DNA of 64,000 nucleotides from Dipteris shenzhenensis. Lineage: Eukaryota > Polypodiophyta > Polypodiopsida > Gleicheniales. How positions within the stretch are numbered: the first letter of the stretch is position 1; every line of letters starts with the position of its first letter. Location of the stretch: the NCBI GenBank assembly GCA_047967505.1, contig CM106540.1; one strand, 5' to 3'. Of this stretch, positions 37,322-48,091 are shown piece after piece. The translations under genes and the position numbers were made by a program. A model generated the notes under the pieces. It saw only the letters and a list, made by a program, of their open reading frames with translations. It ran no database searches and was not told the origin of the DNA.

Positions 37322-37822
37322 CTAGCAGTTCAAAATCGATAGCCTCATATGGGTAAGCCAAAAGGATGACCCCTGTGCCAAGGTACTGTATTTTTTCCTC
37401 CGACCATAGTGCCACTCTTCTTTCTCTCCAACTATTAGGTACGCTAATGCAATCATAATCTTCAATAATCTCATCACATTGCATTGCTTCCCCATCACCA
37501 TTGCATAGGTTAGTCCTGCCATTTTCATGGTCAAAAGGATTGTGTTGTAAACCGTTCTGGTTTTGTAGTACATTACTTTTTCACTAGTCGACTTGACAAA
37601 ACTACCAACAGTATCAAAAACTGTGCATGCATCATCAGTTGGAAATGGAAAAAATGCATTACTATTGAAACATTTATCCACTGATACCGATAGGCATCCA
37701 ACACCAAGAAGTTTCCCATGGCAAGTATCAGATGGATGTATTGCATGTACCTTCCCCACAGCCACAACTTCATGGTCAATCATCAAGTTGACCATATCTT
37801 CACACCGTATTTCTTCACCCAT
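37322..37822 (-). CDS. Transposon-associated ORF (DUF8039-like), likely relic
   Basis: A 167-codon minus-strand frame. Its first half, VAVGKVHAIHP..CHGKLLGVG, then VSVDKCFNSNAFFPFPTDDA and a hydrophobic end, has the order of the small domain found C-terminal in plant En/Spm (CACTA)-type transposon proteins (v..G.v..., h...vsv..v....a.LP.p......). The domain name is from memory and unconfirmed. The second half shows no similarity. No terminal inverted repeats were found. The ORF sits just outside the copia 3' LTR. Confidence 0.4.
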   Translation of the reverse strand: MGEEIRCEDMVNLMIDHEVVAVGKVHAIHPSDTCHGKLLGVGCLSVSVDKCFNSNAFFPFPTDDACTVFDTVGSFVKSTSEKVMYYKTRTVYNTILLTMKMAGLTYAMVMGKQCNVMRLLKIMIALAYLIVGEKEEWHYGRRKKYSTLAQGSSFWLTHMRLSILNC

Positions 37823-37895
37823 GACACCTATAAAGTAAAATGAGAGCTCTTGGTCAGTAAAATAATTTTGGAATAACTAATTCTACCACATGTGT

Positions 37896-38482
37896 TGTTA
37901 AATTACACAGCACAGCAGAACAGAAACTAAATAAAGAATAGAGAGTACACAGCAAACTGGAGAGGAAAAACTTTTCCTTCAATACTAATGTAGTACAGAT
38001 GATGGCTCTGTCCACCCGTGCACTCCCACAGTGGAGCTTAGATGGCGATCTAGACAGATACTAGGTGAAGAGCTACTAGCTGGAATATCTGATCTGATCT
38101 GAACTGATCTAATGCAATGGACTGGGGAGGTCGCGTCTTTATAGCTATGAGGGCAGTAGTCGGATCAACGTAGTCGGTGGAGTTGACCAGTCGACCTAGT
38201 TGGTGGAGCCGACCAGTCAACCTAGTCAGTGGAACCGACTAGTCGTCCATGGAATATTCAGGGAATATTCAGGGAGCCCCAACAAGAATAAGGGGCTCCC
38301 ACACAATCACCTTTCTACCATCAACAGTGTCATTGATAGACCTCATCTGACATGCAAGTTAGGATCCCCAATTCAGTGTCCCGGGCTCACACATGGCTTC
38401 TCCTCATATGGGGGCCTTACAATTTGAGCACCTTGGACCACTGGTGGTTACCAGGAGGGTGGGGCATTGAGCATATCTAACA
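37896..38482 (-). repeat. Copia 3' LTR
   Basis: Minus strand starts TGTTAGATATGCTCAATG and ends TTTAACA. A TATAAAG box lies on the minus strand at 38143-38137. It aligns over its whole length with 48092-48673. Confidence 0.92.
38158..38245. repeat. LTR minisatellite with GTCGAC-type palindromes (3' LTR copy)
   Basis: About three degenerate units of about 27 bp, GTCGGTGGAG.CGACCAGTCG, upstream of the LTR TATA box in the element's orientation. The same array occurs in the 5' LTR. Confidence 0.8.
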
Positions 38483-38490
38483 CCCCCCCT
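38483..38490 (-). other. Copia polypurine tract
   Basis: The minus strand reads AGGGGGGG directly before the LTR start TGTTAG. This is the usual plus-strand primer position. Confidence 0.85.
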
Positions 38491-38550
38491 CAATGTCCAC
38501 CTGTATGTGAACTACCTTCCCGGCCCAATGCCGAGTCTTTGAAAATGACC

Positions 38551-38910
38551 CTAAAGTTGATCCTTCTCGAGTGCCTTGGTGAAGATATCTGCTCCATTTT
38601 GCTCTATTGGATAGTAGACCAATTTGACTATCCCGTCCTCGATCAAATCACGCACGTAGTGATACTGAATCTCTATATGTTTTGTGCGTGAATGAAACAC
38701 TGGATTTTTAGAAATGGCCATGCAACTTTGATTGTCGCACCTTAGCATAGTTGCCTCATCCTCTTGCACTCCCATGTGCCATAAGGTCCTCCTCAGCCAC
38801 ACTGCTTCACATGTAGCAAAACATGCTGCCTTTTGTACTCAGCCTCGGTAGAAGAAAATGCCACTATTGGTTGTTTCTTACTGATCCAAGAGAAGATACC
38901 TGAACCTAGG
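38551..38910 (-). pseudogene. Copia RNase H C-terminal part
   Basis: The minus strand begins LGSGIFSWISKKQPIVAFSST, the usual LGSG..SW.SKKQ...LSSTEAEY block (38906-38840), shifts frame, then runs as VWLRRTLWHMG, TMLRCDNQSCMAI (catalytic Asp kept), HSRTKHIEIQYHYVRD and ADIFTKALEKDQL, ending at 38551. It is joined directly to gypsy LTR sequence at about 38909. The missing N-terminal part would have carried the first catalytic Asp. Confidence 0.88.
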
Positions 38911-39130
38911 AGGGGTGGCACATGGAGGAGCCATGCCACCTTACATTTTATTATATTACTACCATGGATCACACCTTATGGGTCCTCTTACATGGAAGGG
39001 TGGCACATGGTCATGCCCTACCACCTCAACCCTGGGCCCTATGCACACCATATTTTATTATACTATTGCCACACATACAAACACACACACATATGAATGC
39101 CTTTTTCCTTAGACAAATTTATCCATAACA
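38909..39130 (-). repeat. Gypsy 3' LTR, truncated to its first 222 bp
   Basis: Minus strand starts TGTTATGGATAAATTTGTCT after a G-run and stops abruptly at about 38909 against copia RNase H. It matches 46871-47090 with few differences. Confidence 0.85.
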
Positions 39131-41679
39131 GTTCGCCCCCCCAGGCAGGGAATGCACAGCATTTCCATGCCTGGGTCCATCACGCACAAAGAAGGGCTTG
39201 AGATAATGCTTGTTGATCTCCTTCCTGCCATATGGCTCATGTAGCTCCTGAACTTGTACAAACCCATTGCTACGTTCCTTGATGACTTTGTATGGACTGG
39301 TCCATAGTGGCAGAAACTTCTTATCCATTTGGTGGTCCAATCTGTTATCAAAGCATAGCATAACATCCCCCTCAGCAAAGTGTCTTTCCCATCCCTTGTG
39401 AATCTTAGCATCCAAGCGGGCCTTTTGTCGATTGTTTTGAATCTCTGTTTGATGTAGGGCAAGGCGTCGGGTTTCATCTAGCTTCTCAAGTTGCACCAAC
39501 CAGGCCTCTACATGTTCATCTTCTGTCATCCTCTGTTCTTGTGCCAATCTCAAATCTGGAATCTCTATCTCTAGTGGTAAAACGGCCTCAGTACCATATA
39601 TCAACTCAAAAGGAGTGTGACCTGTAGATGTTTTATGAGTGATGTTGTAAGCCCATGTGACCTTCTGATCCCACTGGCTCCTGTTCCCTGTGGCCATTTT
39701 TCCCATGGTTTTACAAAGGAGGCCATTGGTCTGGTCCGTTTGACCCATGGATGCTGGATAATAGATGCTAGAAGTGCGATGATCAATACCCATGCAATGC
39801 ATGAGTAACTCCACTGCCTCATTTAAGAATGGACTCCCATGGTCGAAGACTATTTCCAAGGGTGTCCCAAACCTTGTGCAGATATGAAATTTAAAACTGC
39901 CTTACCATTTGCAGTGGGGAGGGCGATAGCTTCAGCCCACTTAGTGACATACTGAGTGTCTACCAAAAGATACTTCTTTTTGTGGGCAGTCATGGGCAAG
40001 GGCCCGACAAAATCTATTCCCCACTTCTGAAACGGATGGATGGACATCACTGGGTGATGTTGCCCAGGACGCAAATCCTTCCTACCAAAGAATTGGCATG
40101 GTTCACAGGTTTTGCAATACAAAGGGAAATCCTTGAACAAGGTCGGCCAATAGTATCCAGCATGTAAAATCTTCTTAGCTGTATAGTCACTGGCATAGTG
40201 GCCTCCACAAAATCCATCATGATAATGCTTCAATACCTTAGGTACTTCATCTGCATCAAGGGCCCATCTTAGTATCCCATCCATGCCTTGACAGTACAAC
40301 ACCCCATCAAAGAGGGTGTAGTGCCTACTATCTCTGCAGATCTTCTTTCTCTCATAGCTAGTACTTTCTGGAGGAAAGGAGAAAGCAGTCAGAAACCTGT
40401 AGATACCACCATACCATGGATCCCCCACTTCTATGGCTGCTACAAGGGTTACATCGAGGCACTCCTCTAAATCAATCAAAGCATTCTTCAAGTTGGAACA
40501 ACCCCCTTTTACAATTTTGAAAGAAAAATCATATTCTTGTAGAACTGCCAACCATTTGGCCAACCGGCCCATGGGATTTGGTGATTGAAGAACCTGCTTT
40601 GCAAGACCATTGCTAGAGATTATAATGAAGGACTTTCCAGCCACATAATGCTTAAATTTCTCAATGCAGGAAACCAAAGACAAGGCATGCTTGTCAGCCT
40701 CTGAGTAGCGTCGTTCGGTGTCGAGCAATTGTCGAGAAGCAAATCGAACGGGATACATGAACCGATCCTCCCCTTGTTGGAGAAGAATACCTGCCAGAGT
40801 GTGCTCACCAAACCCAGGATTGATATAGAAAGTCTTTGACCAATCTGGATTGCGTAGAATGGGTTTTGAAGCCAGAGCATTCTTGATTTGTGCAAACCCA
40901 TGATCACAATCCTCATCCCAAGAGAAATCAACCCTATCTTTTAATAGCATAGTCATGGGTCGTGTCAAAGCAGCATATTGATCAATGAAGTGGCGATAGT
41001 ATCTTGCTAGATTGACAAATGAGCATACCTGACATTTGGTTGTTGGCGGGGAGAGCTTGAGGATGGCTTCTACCTTCTCGGGGTCAGGCTTGACACCCTC
41101 GGATGAGACAATATGTCCCAGTAACCTCCCTTGAGTGGCTCCAATGGTGCATTTCTCCGGGTTGAGACTGCCATTCGCATCATTGACCCTTTGGAAGGCC
41201 AACCTAACCTTCATGACGTGCTCCTTACGTGACAAGAATATACAAAAATCGTCTAAAAACACCTCCAAGAAATCCCCCAAATAAGGAGCAAACACCATCT
41301 GCATAAATCTTTGAAAGGTAACAGGAGCATTAGTGAGGCCAAATGGCATTACTTTGAATGCAAATGTCCCCCAGGGTGTGGCAAATGTGGTTTTAAGCAC
41401 ATCTTCTTCGGCAATTCTGATTTGATAAAACCCAGAGTAACCATCATAGAAAGTATACATCTCATGACCACTTACCTTCTCAAGAATGAGGTCTTAAAAG
41501 GGAAGAGGATGATGGTCCCTCTTGGTGGCTGCATTGAGTTTCTTATAGTCGATGCAGACCTGCCACTTGTTGTTTTTCTTTGGGGTGACTACCACTGGTG
41601 AAACCCATTCAGTATTGTGAACCGGAACAATAAACCCAGCTTCTACAAGCTTGTGCAACTCCGAGCGCAAAGCATCGGT
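39119..41679 (-). pseudogene. Gypsy pol: RT, RNase H, integrase
   Basis: RT starts with ALRSELHKLVEAGFIVPVHN and WQVCIDYKKLNAATK (41670-41520), continues after a TAA near 41497 with FAFKVMPFGLTNAP and the active site VFLDDFCIF (about 41255), and is otherwise complete. RNase H reads FYINPGFGEHTLAGILLQ where the family has a catalytic Asp (DAS), so Asp is replaced. Integrase has an HHCC-type finger (H..H...CKTCEPCQ), GIDFVGPLP with its first Asp, and, after a frame change near 39880, FDHGSPFLNE. The third acidic residue is lost: TNGLLCKTMGKM stands where NGQVE is expected. The C-terminal part PLWTSPYKVIKER is present. The chain is thus a dead but fairly young pol. Confidence 0.93.
39131..39141 (-). 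other. Gypsy polypurine tract
   Basis: The minus strand reads GGGGGGGCGAAC immediately before TGTTATGG. The spacer GCGAAC between the G-run and the LTR is slightly longer than usual. Confidence 0.7.
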
Positions 41680-43772
41680 CTATAGGGGCCCTAATCTCCA
41701 ATACTTCTGAGCCACAGGCTTCGCATCAGGCTTCAGCTCTATCTTGTGCTCTATGGCAGTCACATGGCAAAGGTGGTGGTAGCTAGTTGCAAAGAGGTCA
41801 GGGAAATCTTTGAACATTTCTAGGAACTCGTCTTTCTCACTTGGAGTGAGGTCTAGGGAAAGCATAGATTCAAGCTGTTGAGGACTAGCTGTTACCTTTT
41901 TTGTAGGTGGCGGGGTCGGAGACACCCCCATCATGTAAACTTCCTCCTCTGAGAACTCCTCCCCCCTGTCTGATTCTTCCATTGATTCAGACATCAAGGA
42001 TGAGAGAGTATCACTGTCTTGCTCCTCTTTTTCTTCTGGTTCTGTGGCACCTGGTTGCACTGGGATCTTCTCCTTAGAAGCACCAAAAGACATGTGTCCT
42101 ATCTTCCAATAGCTGACTGCATCACTCTTTCTCAACCATGGTCTCCGGAGTATGGCTGGGTAACTCCTACCTGTATCTTCAATGTCCACTACATAGAAAT
42201 TGACGGTGGTGGTCAACCCATTGACAGTGATGGGCAAATCCTTAATGACTCCTAGGGTGGCAAGTCGTCGACCATCTGGTACCTTGATTCGAGTGGAGGA
42301 ACGCCTTGTACATTTCAAATTCAATTTCTTCATGATTCGGGGCACCATGATATTACATGCAGCTCCTCCATCAACACACACATTTTTGACACGGCAATTA
42401 TCTATGATGACATCGACTGTATGTGGGTGCCGATCAATTTCTTCAGAGATAGAAGATACCTCTCCTACCTTTCCCTTTTTCTTGTTCCTCCTTGTTGAGA
42501 GCCCTTGCTGTAGCTCATGTCTCACCTTAGGGCTTAATGCTATTAGTTGAGGGAGCGTGATGCTTAAAGAACGATGAGCAAGGTCCTGAACGACCGAATA
42601 GTCTTCTTGCCCCGAGCTGATGGGAAAATTCGAGGGTGACCACTTACTCCTGCGAGATCTTTTAGTCTTCTCTATTGGTGGGTCTGCCATCTCAGCATCT
42701 GAGGGCTCTGAGAAGGACACCTTCTTCCTGGGGTAGCCTGGTCCACGGTTTGGAGAGGGGTCCGAGGTGGTACGACTTCTTTTCCCGAGGTCAAGGATCT
42801 CTACATTAGAATCCTCAGTGCCAGATTCACTTAGAAGATTCACCCTTGGAATATTGGGACATTCCGTGCGATAATGACCTTTCTGGGGGCACTCGTAGCA
42901 TACAACATTAGCTCGGTCTCTTAGAGGGCGGTTGGCTTGATTTCTGATGCCCACCATCTCAAGCCGAAGATCATTCAGGGCCTTGGCTAGGTCATTGACT
43001 CCGGGTTCTTTTGCAGGAGGGGCCGAGGGAGTAGAAAGGAGGGGGGCTCGTGGGCGAGGCTGGGGAAATCTTCGAGGCGGAGGGTGAGAATATACACCTG
43101 GTTGAGGGTAAGCATCTAAGGGAGGACCATACATTTGAGGTGGAGGTGGTGGATACATCCCTGATGAGGGGTGGGGGTATGCCCCTAAGTTAGACCCCCC
43201 AGGTTGTTGTTGCAAGAATTGAGGGGGTTGCGGAGGGACAATCGTCTTCTTTGAAGCGGGACAGACTGAACTTTATCAAACTTTTGAGCAATCTCATTTG
43301 CTAGCACCATAGTTTTTGGATTCTCGCATTTAAGCTTGAGGCAGAATTCATCACTTGCTCTTGCTACAAGGTAGCCCAGCACATGCTAGGTCATTCCAGC
43401 TCGAAATCTGGCATTGTCCTCCTGTGTGGCAATTAAACAGTCCAGGAGCACAGTCGCTCGATCCACATATCGATGTGCCGTCTCACCTTCTGACTGCTTC
43501 AAGTTTGCCACTTGCAGGTACACATTCTTTGGCCCCTCTTCTTTGCCGAAATGCTCAATCATCGCTGTTGTCAACCTTGGCCAGCTTTGGCGAACGTCTT
43601 CGGCCTGCTTCTCATACCACACTTGAGCCAAACCATCTAGAAATGTGGGAAGAACCAACAGCCATCTGTTTTCAGTAAGAAAGTTGAGAGAAACACAACG
43701 GCGCTTGAAGGCCACAAGATACTCATTTGGATTTTCTTCAACCCGTCCACAAAACACGAGAATGTCAGCCAT
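41680..43772 (-). pseudogene. Gypsy gag, nucleocapsid and protease
   Basis: The gag core starts MADILVFCGRVEENPNEYLV (43772), with WLLVLPTFLDGLAQVWYEKQ, and is interrupted by a stop at about 43384. The 511-codon frame 43215-41680 holds a Pro/Tyr/Gln-rich linker, a zinc knuckle CYECPQKGHYRTEC (about 42903-42860), a basic Ser/Arg region and a retropepsin site NVCVDGGAACNIMVP (about 42385-42340) with GVIKDLPITVNG. It runs on into the RT leader HLCHVTAIEHKIELKPDAKP. A TAG at about 41683 separates it from RT; whether that was a single base change or recoding cannot be told. Confidence 0.92.
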
Positions 43773-43994
43773 GCTTGGAAAATGGAAAAGAGAGCAACAA
43801 AATGAGCCTTATCTATGGGCAAACAATGGAAAGAGGTAGCTTGAACTGAAAATTAGGTGAAGATACATCCACAAAGCACACATAGGCAGGGTAGGGTGTG
43901 ACTGGTGTATTGTGAAATACTACACGGGAAGAATTTTTAGCATAGAATAGCTCATAGACAGTCTTAAAAGGACCAACCCTCATGATATCACAGC

Positions 43995-44772
43995 TATCTT
44001 TACAAGCGAGGGTTAGAGATGCGGCGCTGCATGAGGTTGTTCATCAAGGCAAACAAGAATGCCATGACAAATGCCAACAGTTGGAGAGCTTGCACATCAC
44101 CTTCAGCTTCTTCCAGTTCTTGTAGTCGCCATGCTATTTCTTTAAGGGATGTGCGGTCTGGCATCCTTCTTTTGAGCAATGTCCTTGAGGACCTTTCTGA
44201 TGATCTTCCGAAGTCGGTAAACTCGTATAAAGGATGCCCAACACTTAGTTTCATGATGACCACAACCTTTGCATTCCTTACAAATGATCACCCTCCTTCG
44301 TGGCTTGCAGCTTTGTTGGGGTGGTGCTTCCACTCGCGTCATGCGTGATTGAAGTACAAGCTTCTCGTGCCAAGAAATCAGCAACTATATTTTGAGCTCG
44401 AGGGATATGCTGAATTTTTACCTCTTCAAATTGGTGGCACAGTTCCGATGCTTGTTGATGTCATGGAACCAAGCCTTTGCTCTGCACCTTCCACCTTCCA
44501 CTAACTTGTTCACACACTAGTTGAGAATCTCCTTACACCTCAAGTTGCTTGATGCGATGCTCTTGTGCCTTTTGTAGCCCAAAAATGAGTGCCGAGTACT
44601 CAGCTTGCTTGCATGTACTTACAGGTGCAGACTTGCTATAACAATACTCCTCACCACCCGGTGAAGTGAGCTTCACACCCATGCCAGCAGCCTTGGTCGA
44701 AGGTTTGTAAGCTCCATAAAATTGAAGGATCCAAGATGTCATCACACCAAGACTAAAATCCAGACATCCCAA
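43995..44772 (-). pseudogene. Extra RNase H domain plus zinc knuckle upstream of gypsy gag
   Basis: Reading from 44772: WILQFYGAYKPSTKAAGMGV, KQAEYSALIFGLQKAQEHRI, (stop) GDSQLVCEQVSGRW, (stop) FEEVKIQHIPRAQNIVADFL. This is the RVT_3/archaeal-type RNase H fold, in the order D-E-D-D, with the first Asp replaced by Tyr (FYGA for FDGA). A frame then gives CKECKGCGHHETKC (CX2CX4HX4C knuckle) and a Leu-rich end QLLAFVMAFLFALMNNLM. It lies on the element's coding strand between the 5' LTR and gag, distinct from the pol RNase H. Additional RNase H domains are known from Tat-type gypsy elements, but there downstream of RT; placement before gag is unusual. A captured relic is an alternative. Confidence 0.7.
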
Positions 44773-46200
44773 GTTTCTCGGTAGTCCAAGATAGGTAGAA
44801 GGAGAGGGTGGGGAGAATTCAATACTTGAGCCAAATGTTCAGCACCAAATAAACTGGCAATCCTTTGTTGATAGTTTATCTTTAGACCAAAAAGAATTAC
44901 AACTTGAAGCTCAAAATGAGGCACAAAGGGTTGATTAGGTACAAATGGATTCCTTGGTCGAAATATTACCAACCATAGCCAAGGCCTAGAAACCTTTGTA
45001 GTGAGATTGAGAATAAACCATTCAAGATGAGCTTATCCACAGGCAGATGCACCAAATCTCCCCCCAAGCTTGGGGAGCATCCCACCCTTCGAAGAAGGAC
45101 ACCCTTTTAATTACCTCCGAAGCAGCAAGTAGCTCGATCACCGTACAATGAGTAGAATTGAAATCAAAGTTCTCCCAGCGTATCAGTAGTTCTTCACCTT
45201 GAATCATATCATCCCACCCGTCGTCTCCTTGAGCAATGCACTGTACAATCAGTTATTGCAGATCGACATGAAGATCAAGAAAGAGATCTTGCCCATTGGT
45301 AGCCATAAGGCATGGAGGACCAGGCACCAAATCCTTGAACTCGTCGAGAAGTGACATAAATATCCACCCTCTTCATGTGGTGTGCGTCCGTGAAGTGAAC
45401 TTGAAAAAGTTTCGAATCTATGATCTAGTAGGAGATATGAGTAGAGCACGTGAAGTGAAGTACTTTTGCTTTCTACAGCATGTGAAGACTCCCTACGGTT
45501 AGAGAGTTACAGTTTCCGAGATTTCAATATATAAGCATGAATCATTACATTTTCATCACTTCTTATCTGCTGGCCCAATGGTAAGTCTCCCTTTTATGAA
45601 GGGGGAGGTCTTGGGTTCAAATCCCACTCTTTAATAAAAAGAGAGGATAGGAGAGGAGAAGGAGAAGAGAAAGAGAAAGAGAAGGACAAGAAGAAGAAGA
45701 GGAGAGAGGGGGGGTGCGGGATTTGTTACAGTTTTGCAAACCCGAAAAAACAGTCCACGACCAGAAGACGCAGGAGCCCGTAAAAACATCGCGATCTGTC
45801 TGCGATGCACATGGGTGTACACAGTGGATGCGTGAATGCGCGTGCAGGAGCACAGATGTTGCGGTTCTGCAGCTGCGATCCGTACGAGCAGAAGATTTGC
45901 CAGCCAGAATACACGTGGGAACTGCAAGCAGAAAGCAGGCCGACTGGAAGCATAGAAGCAGGGCGGTTTTGCAGCCGTAGAGACAAGGAAAGCACGCAGT
46001 TTGGAGGCGCAAAAGAAGAGAACTACGCAGGAAAGAGGCCGCAGTGCCGTACCTAGTCATAGGAGTAACAGATTTTATACCACTAGCCGTGGAGATTTTG
46101 ATCCCAGCAGCCACACCATTTCTATTAGCCGGAAAAGAAATCAGGACCAAAGGCTAGAGGCTAAGCATGGCGATGCTAGAGGGCCATAGAGGAAAGGAGA
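44773..46200. other. Gypsy leader region, no clear ORF
   Basis: Between the extra RNase H and the 5' LTR. The stretch 45715-46060 is noticeably GC-richer than its surroundings (many CG and GCA repeats). No primer-binding site could be identified with confidence. Confidence 0.45.
45566..45632 (+). ncRNA. tRNA-like / SINE-head sequence with A and B boxes
   Basis: TGGCCCAATGG (45571-45581) fits an internal pol III A box, and GGTTCAAATCC (45614-45624) a B box, 33 bp apart. The TGGG-TTCAAAT-CCCA arm pairs, and CTCCC...GGGAG can form an anticodon-type stem. The acceptor stem does not pair well, so it is not a normal tRNA gene; a tRNA-derived SINE head or a degraded tRNA is more likely. An A-rich tail-like stretch (TTAATAAAAAGAG) follows. 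Confidence 0.45.
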
Positions 46201-47090
46201 AAGTGAGGGTGAAACGTTATCATGGGAGGGGAAAAGGAATTAGAAGGGGAGGGAATGAAGAGGGAGACTATGACACAAGGGGAAAGGGAGAGGGGGAAGA
46301 GAAGCATGTATATGATGGCAGGAGGAATGTAAAGATGGAGACATCAAGGGAAGAGGACCATGCTTTATTTTGAAAGGAAGGGAAGGGAGAAATCAAAGTA
46401 CTAGCTAGGTGGCTTTACAAGAATGAGCATGTCTCATCAAGGAATAGCCCCCTCCTTTTATAGCCAAGAGAGAGGGTCTCTCCCAATAAATGCATCCTCC
46501 CACATGCATGGTGTGTGTGGAAGAGTCTCCCATGTGGGCTAGGCAGTTACACACTCTCAATTGTGTGCAATAATGCTTGGCCACATTTTTCCACATATAT
46601 CAACTCCCATATCCCAAGTCTATGATACTCCCTTGGTCTCTTCCTAATTTTATAATACGTTCAAACATCTAGGAGGACATGGCACAAGGAATCTTGCCAC
46701 CTCATCCTACTTTCCCCATTATTTAACTTGCATCCTTGGACTATCTATACCTCCCCCACATCGGCCTATCCTATATGGAGGGAATAACCCAATATAATAT
46801 CCATCTCCACCTATTTTATATTAGTTCTCCCATGGACTTTGAGCCATATCTCACTAAATGCAGCCTAGGTGGAGGGGTGGCACATGGAGGAGCCATGCCA
46901 CCTTACATTTTATAATATTACTACCATGGATCACACCTTATGGGTCCTCTTACGTGGAAGGGTGGCACATGGTCATGCCCTGCCACCTCAACCCTGGGCC
47001 CTATGCACACCATATTTTATTATACTATTGCCACACATACAAACACACACATATTAATGCCTTTTTCCTTAGACAAATTTATCCATAACA
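46200..47090 (-). repeat. Gypsy 5' LTR (outer end firm, inner end approximate)
   Basis: The outer end is 47090 (TGTTATGG on the minus strand). The first 220 bp match the truncated 3' LTR. The rest holds a TATA box (TATAAAAGG, minus, 46462-46454) and a polyadenylation-type signal AATAAAG (minus, 46370-46364) some 85 bp further on, as expected across an R region. So the LTR extends well past 46871; its inner end, near 46200 or lower, was not found. Confidence 0.65.
46454..46462 (-). promoter_or_regulatory. TATA box of the gypsy LTR promoter
   Basis: TATAAAAGG on the minus strand, about 630 bp into the LTR. The left LTR lost this region, so only the right LTR could drive transcription. Confidence 0.65.
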
Positions 47091-48060
47091 GTTCCTGTAG
47101 AGGCTGCATGGAATAATATAGACCCTTCTTGCAGGTCATGTTTCATCTGCTTTCTTGACCTGGCAATCTGCAATCATATGGACCTTCTTTTTACAGTAGA
47201 AGCATTCTCCCTGAAACTTCTTCTTGCGGCCCTTCTTCTTTTTGTCACTACTAGTAGAGGACTCACCTTTGGTGGAGGAACCACCTTTGCCTTTCGCAGT
47301 GGCAGAGAAAGCAGCATCCCCATTGCCGCCTCCATCTCGAGCTTTAAGCCTCAATTCCTCCTCCATAAGTAAAGCACAGAACTCCTCAAATGAAAATGGT
47401 TGGGGTCTCACCTGAGTGTTAAGCGTTGTTACCAGTCCATCAAACCTTGGTGGACATATCTGGAGATACCGCCGAGCTAGCTCTTTGCTAGTCTTTTGTA
47501 TCCGAGCACCAACCATCTGGTCATGCAGATTTTTGATTCGGGTTATGAACACCTCCACTATCTCTCCTTCATTAAACTTCTCTGCTGTGAGTTGATTCTC
47601 CAGGTTCTGGATCCTTGTCTGATTCCGCATCTCATACTGACTCTTCAATATGTTCCAGGCCATGGTTGCCTTAGATGTATGATGAATCAAGGTCAAAACA
47701 CTATCAGTAGTACTTGTAACCAGGGCACACAGAGCATCTGCATTCTCGCGTTTCCAAGCTCGTAGAAGGTCGGCATTAGGAGGTATCATACTCCTCGGAT
47801 TTGCTGGGTTGGGGGTTCCTTATGGTTCTGGGTCCAGTCCCCAGTACTATCTCCAGAAGCTCATATGAATCCAGAATAGCAGTAATTTTAAACTTCCATA
47901 GAGTGTAATTCATACCATCTAGCTTGCCTTCAGTGAAGGTTGGTGGGCGAATCGTCAACACTTGAATTGTTGGTGTAGCAGTACATGGTGAACTCGAGCC
48001 GCTTCCTGTTGCCATCACTCCGTATGCTATTGAAGCCCTCGCCTCTCTTCTATTCTTCAA
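47091..48060 (-). pseudogene. Copia gag
   Basis: Likely start MATGSGSSS at 48015. The UBN2-type gag core follows: FTEGKLDGMNYTLWKFKITA, a frame change near 47780, AWKRENADALCALV, AWNILKSQYEMRNQTRIQNL, and F.EFCALLMEEELRLKA. The nucleocapsid has a basic Lys-rich stretch and the knuckle CFYCKKKVHMIADC (CX2CX4HX4C, about 47195-47155). The reading stops at the gypsy insertion point 47090/47091. gag would form the virus-like particle. Confidence 0.9.
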
Positions 48061-48073
48061 TCCTTAGAGCCGT

Positions 48074-48091
48074 GCCTGGGCTTTGATACCA
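48074..48091 (-). other. Copia primer-binding site
   Basis: The minus strand reads TGGTATCAAAGCCCAGGC directly after the LTR end TTTAACA. It matches the plant copia consensus TGGTATCAGAGC, which is complementary to the 3' end of initiator-Met tRNA, with one A/G difference. Confidence 0.92.

Larger units (their letters stand above)
38909..47090 (-). mobile_element. Ty3/gypsy element nested in the copia element
   Basis: From right to left on the minus strand: 5' LTR from 47090, long leader with an extra RNase H/zinc-knuckle region, gag-protease, RT-RNase H-integrase, G-run, and a 3' LTR cut to 222 bp. The shared 220 bp of the LTRs differ at only about six positions, so this insertion is younger than its copia host, as nesting demands. 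All coding parts carry stops or shifts. Flanking duplication cannot be checked, because the left flank has been removed by deletion. Confidence 0.88.

Noticed and set aside
45566-45632. Functional tRNA gene
   Set aside because: A/B boxes and T-arm are good, but the acceptor stem does not pair and the D-arm is irregular.
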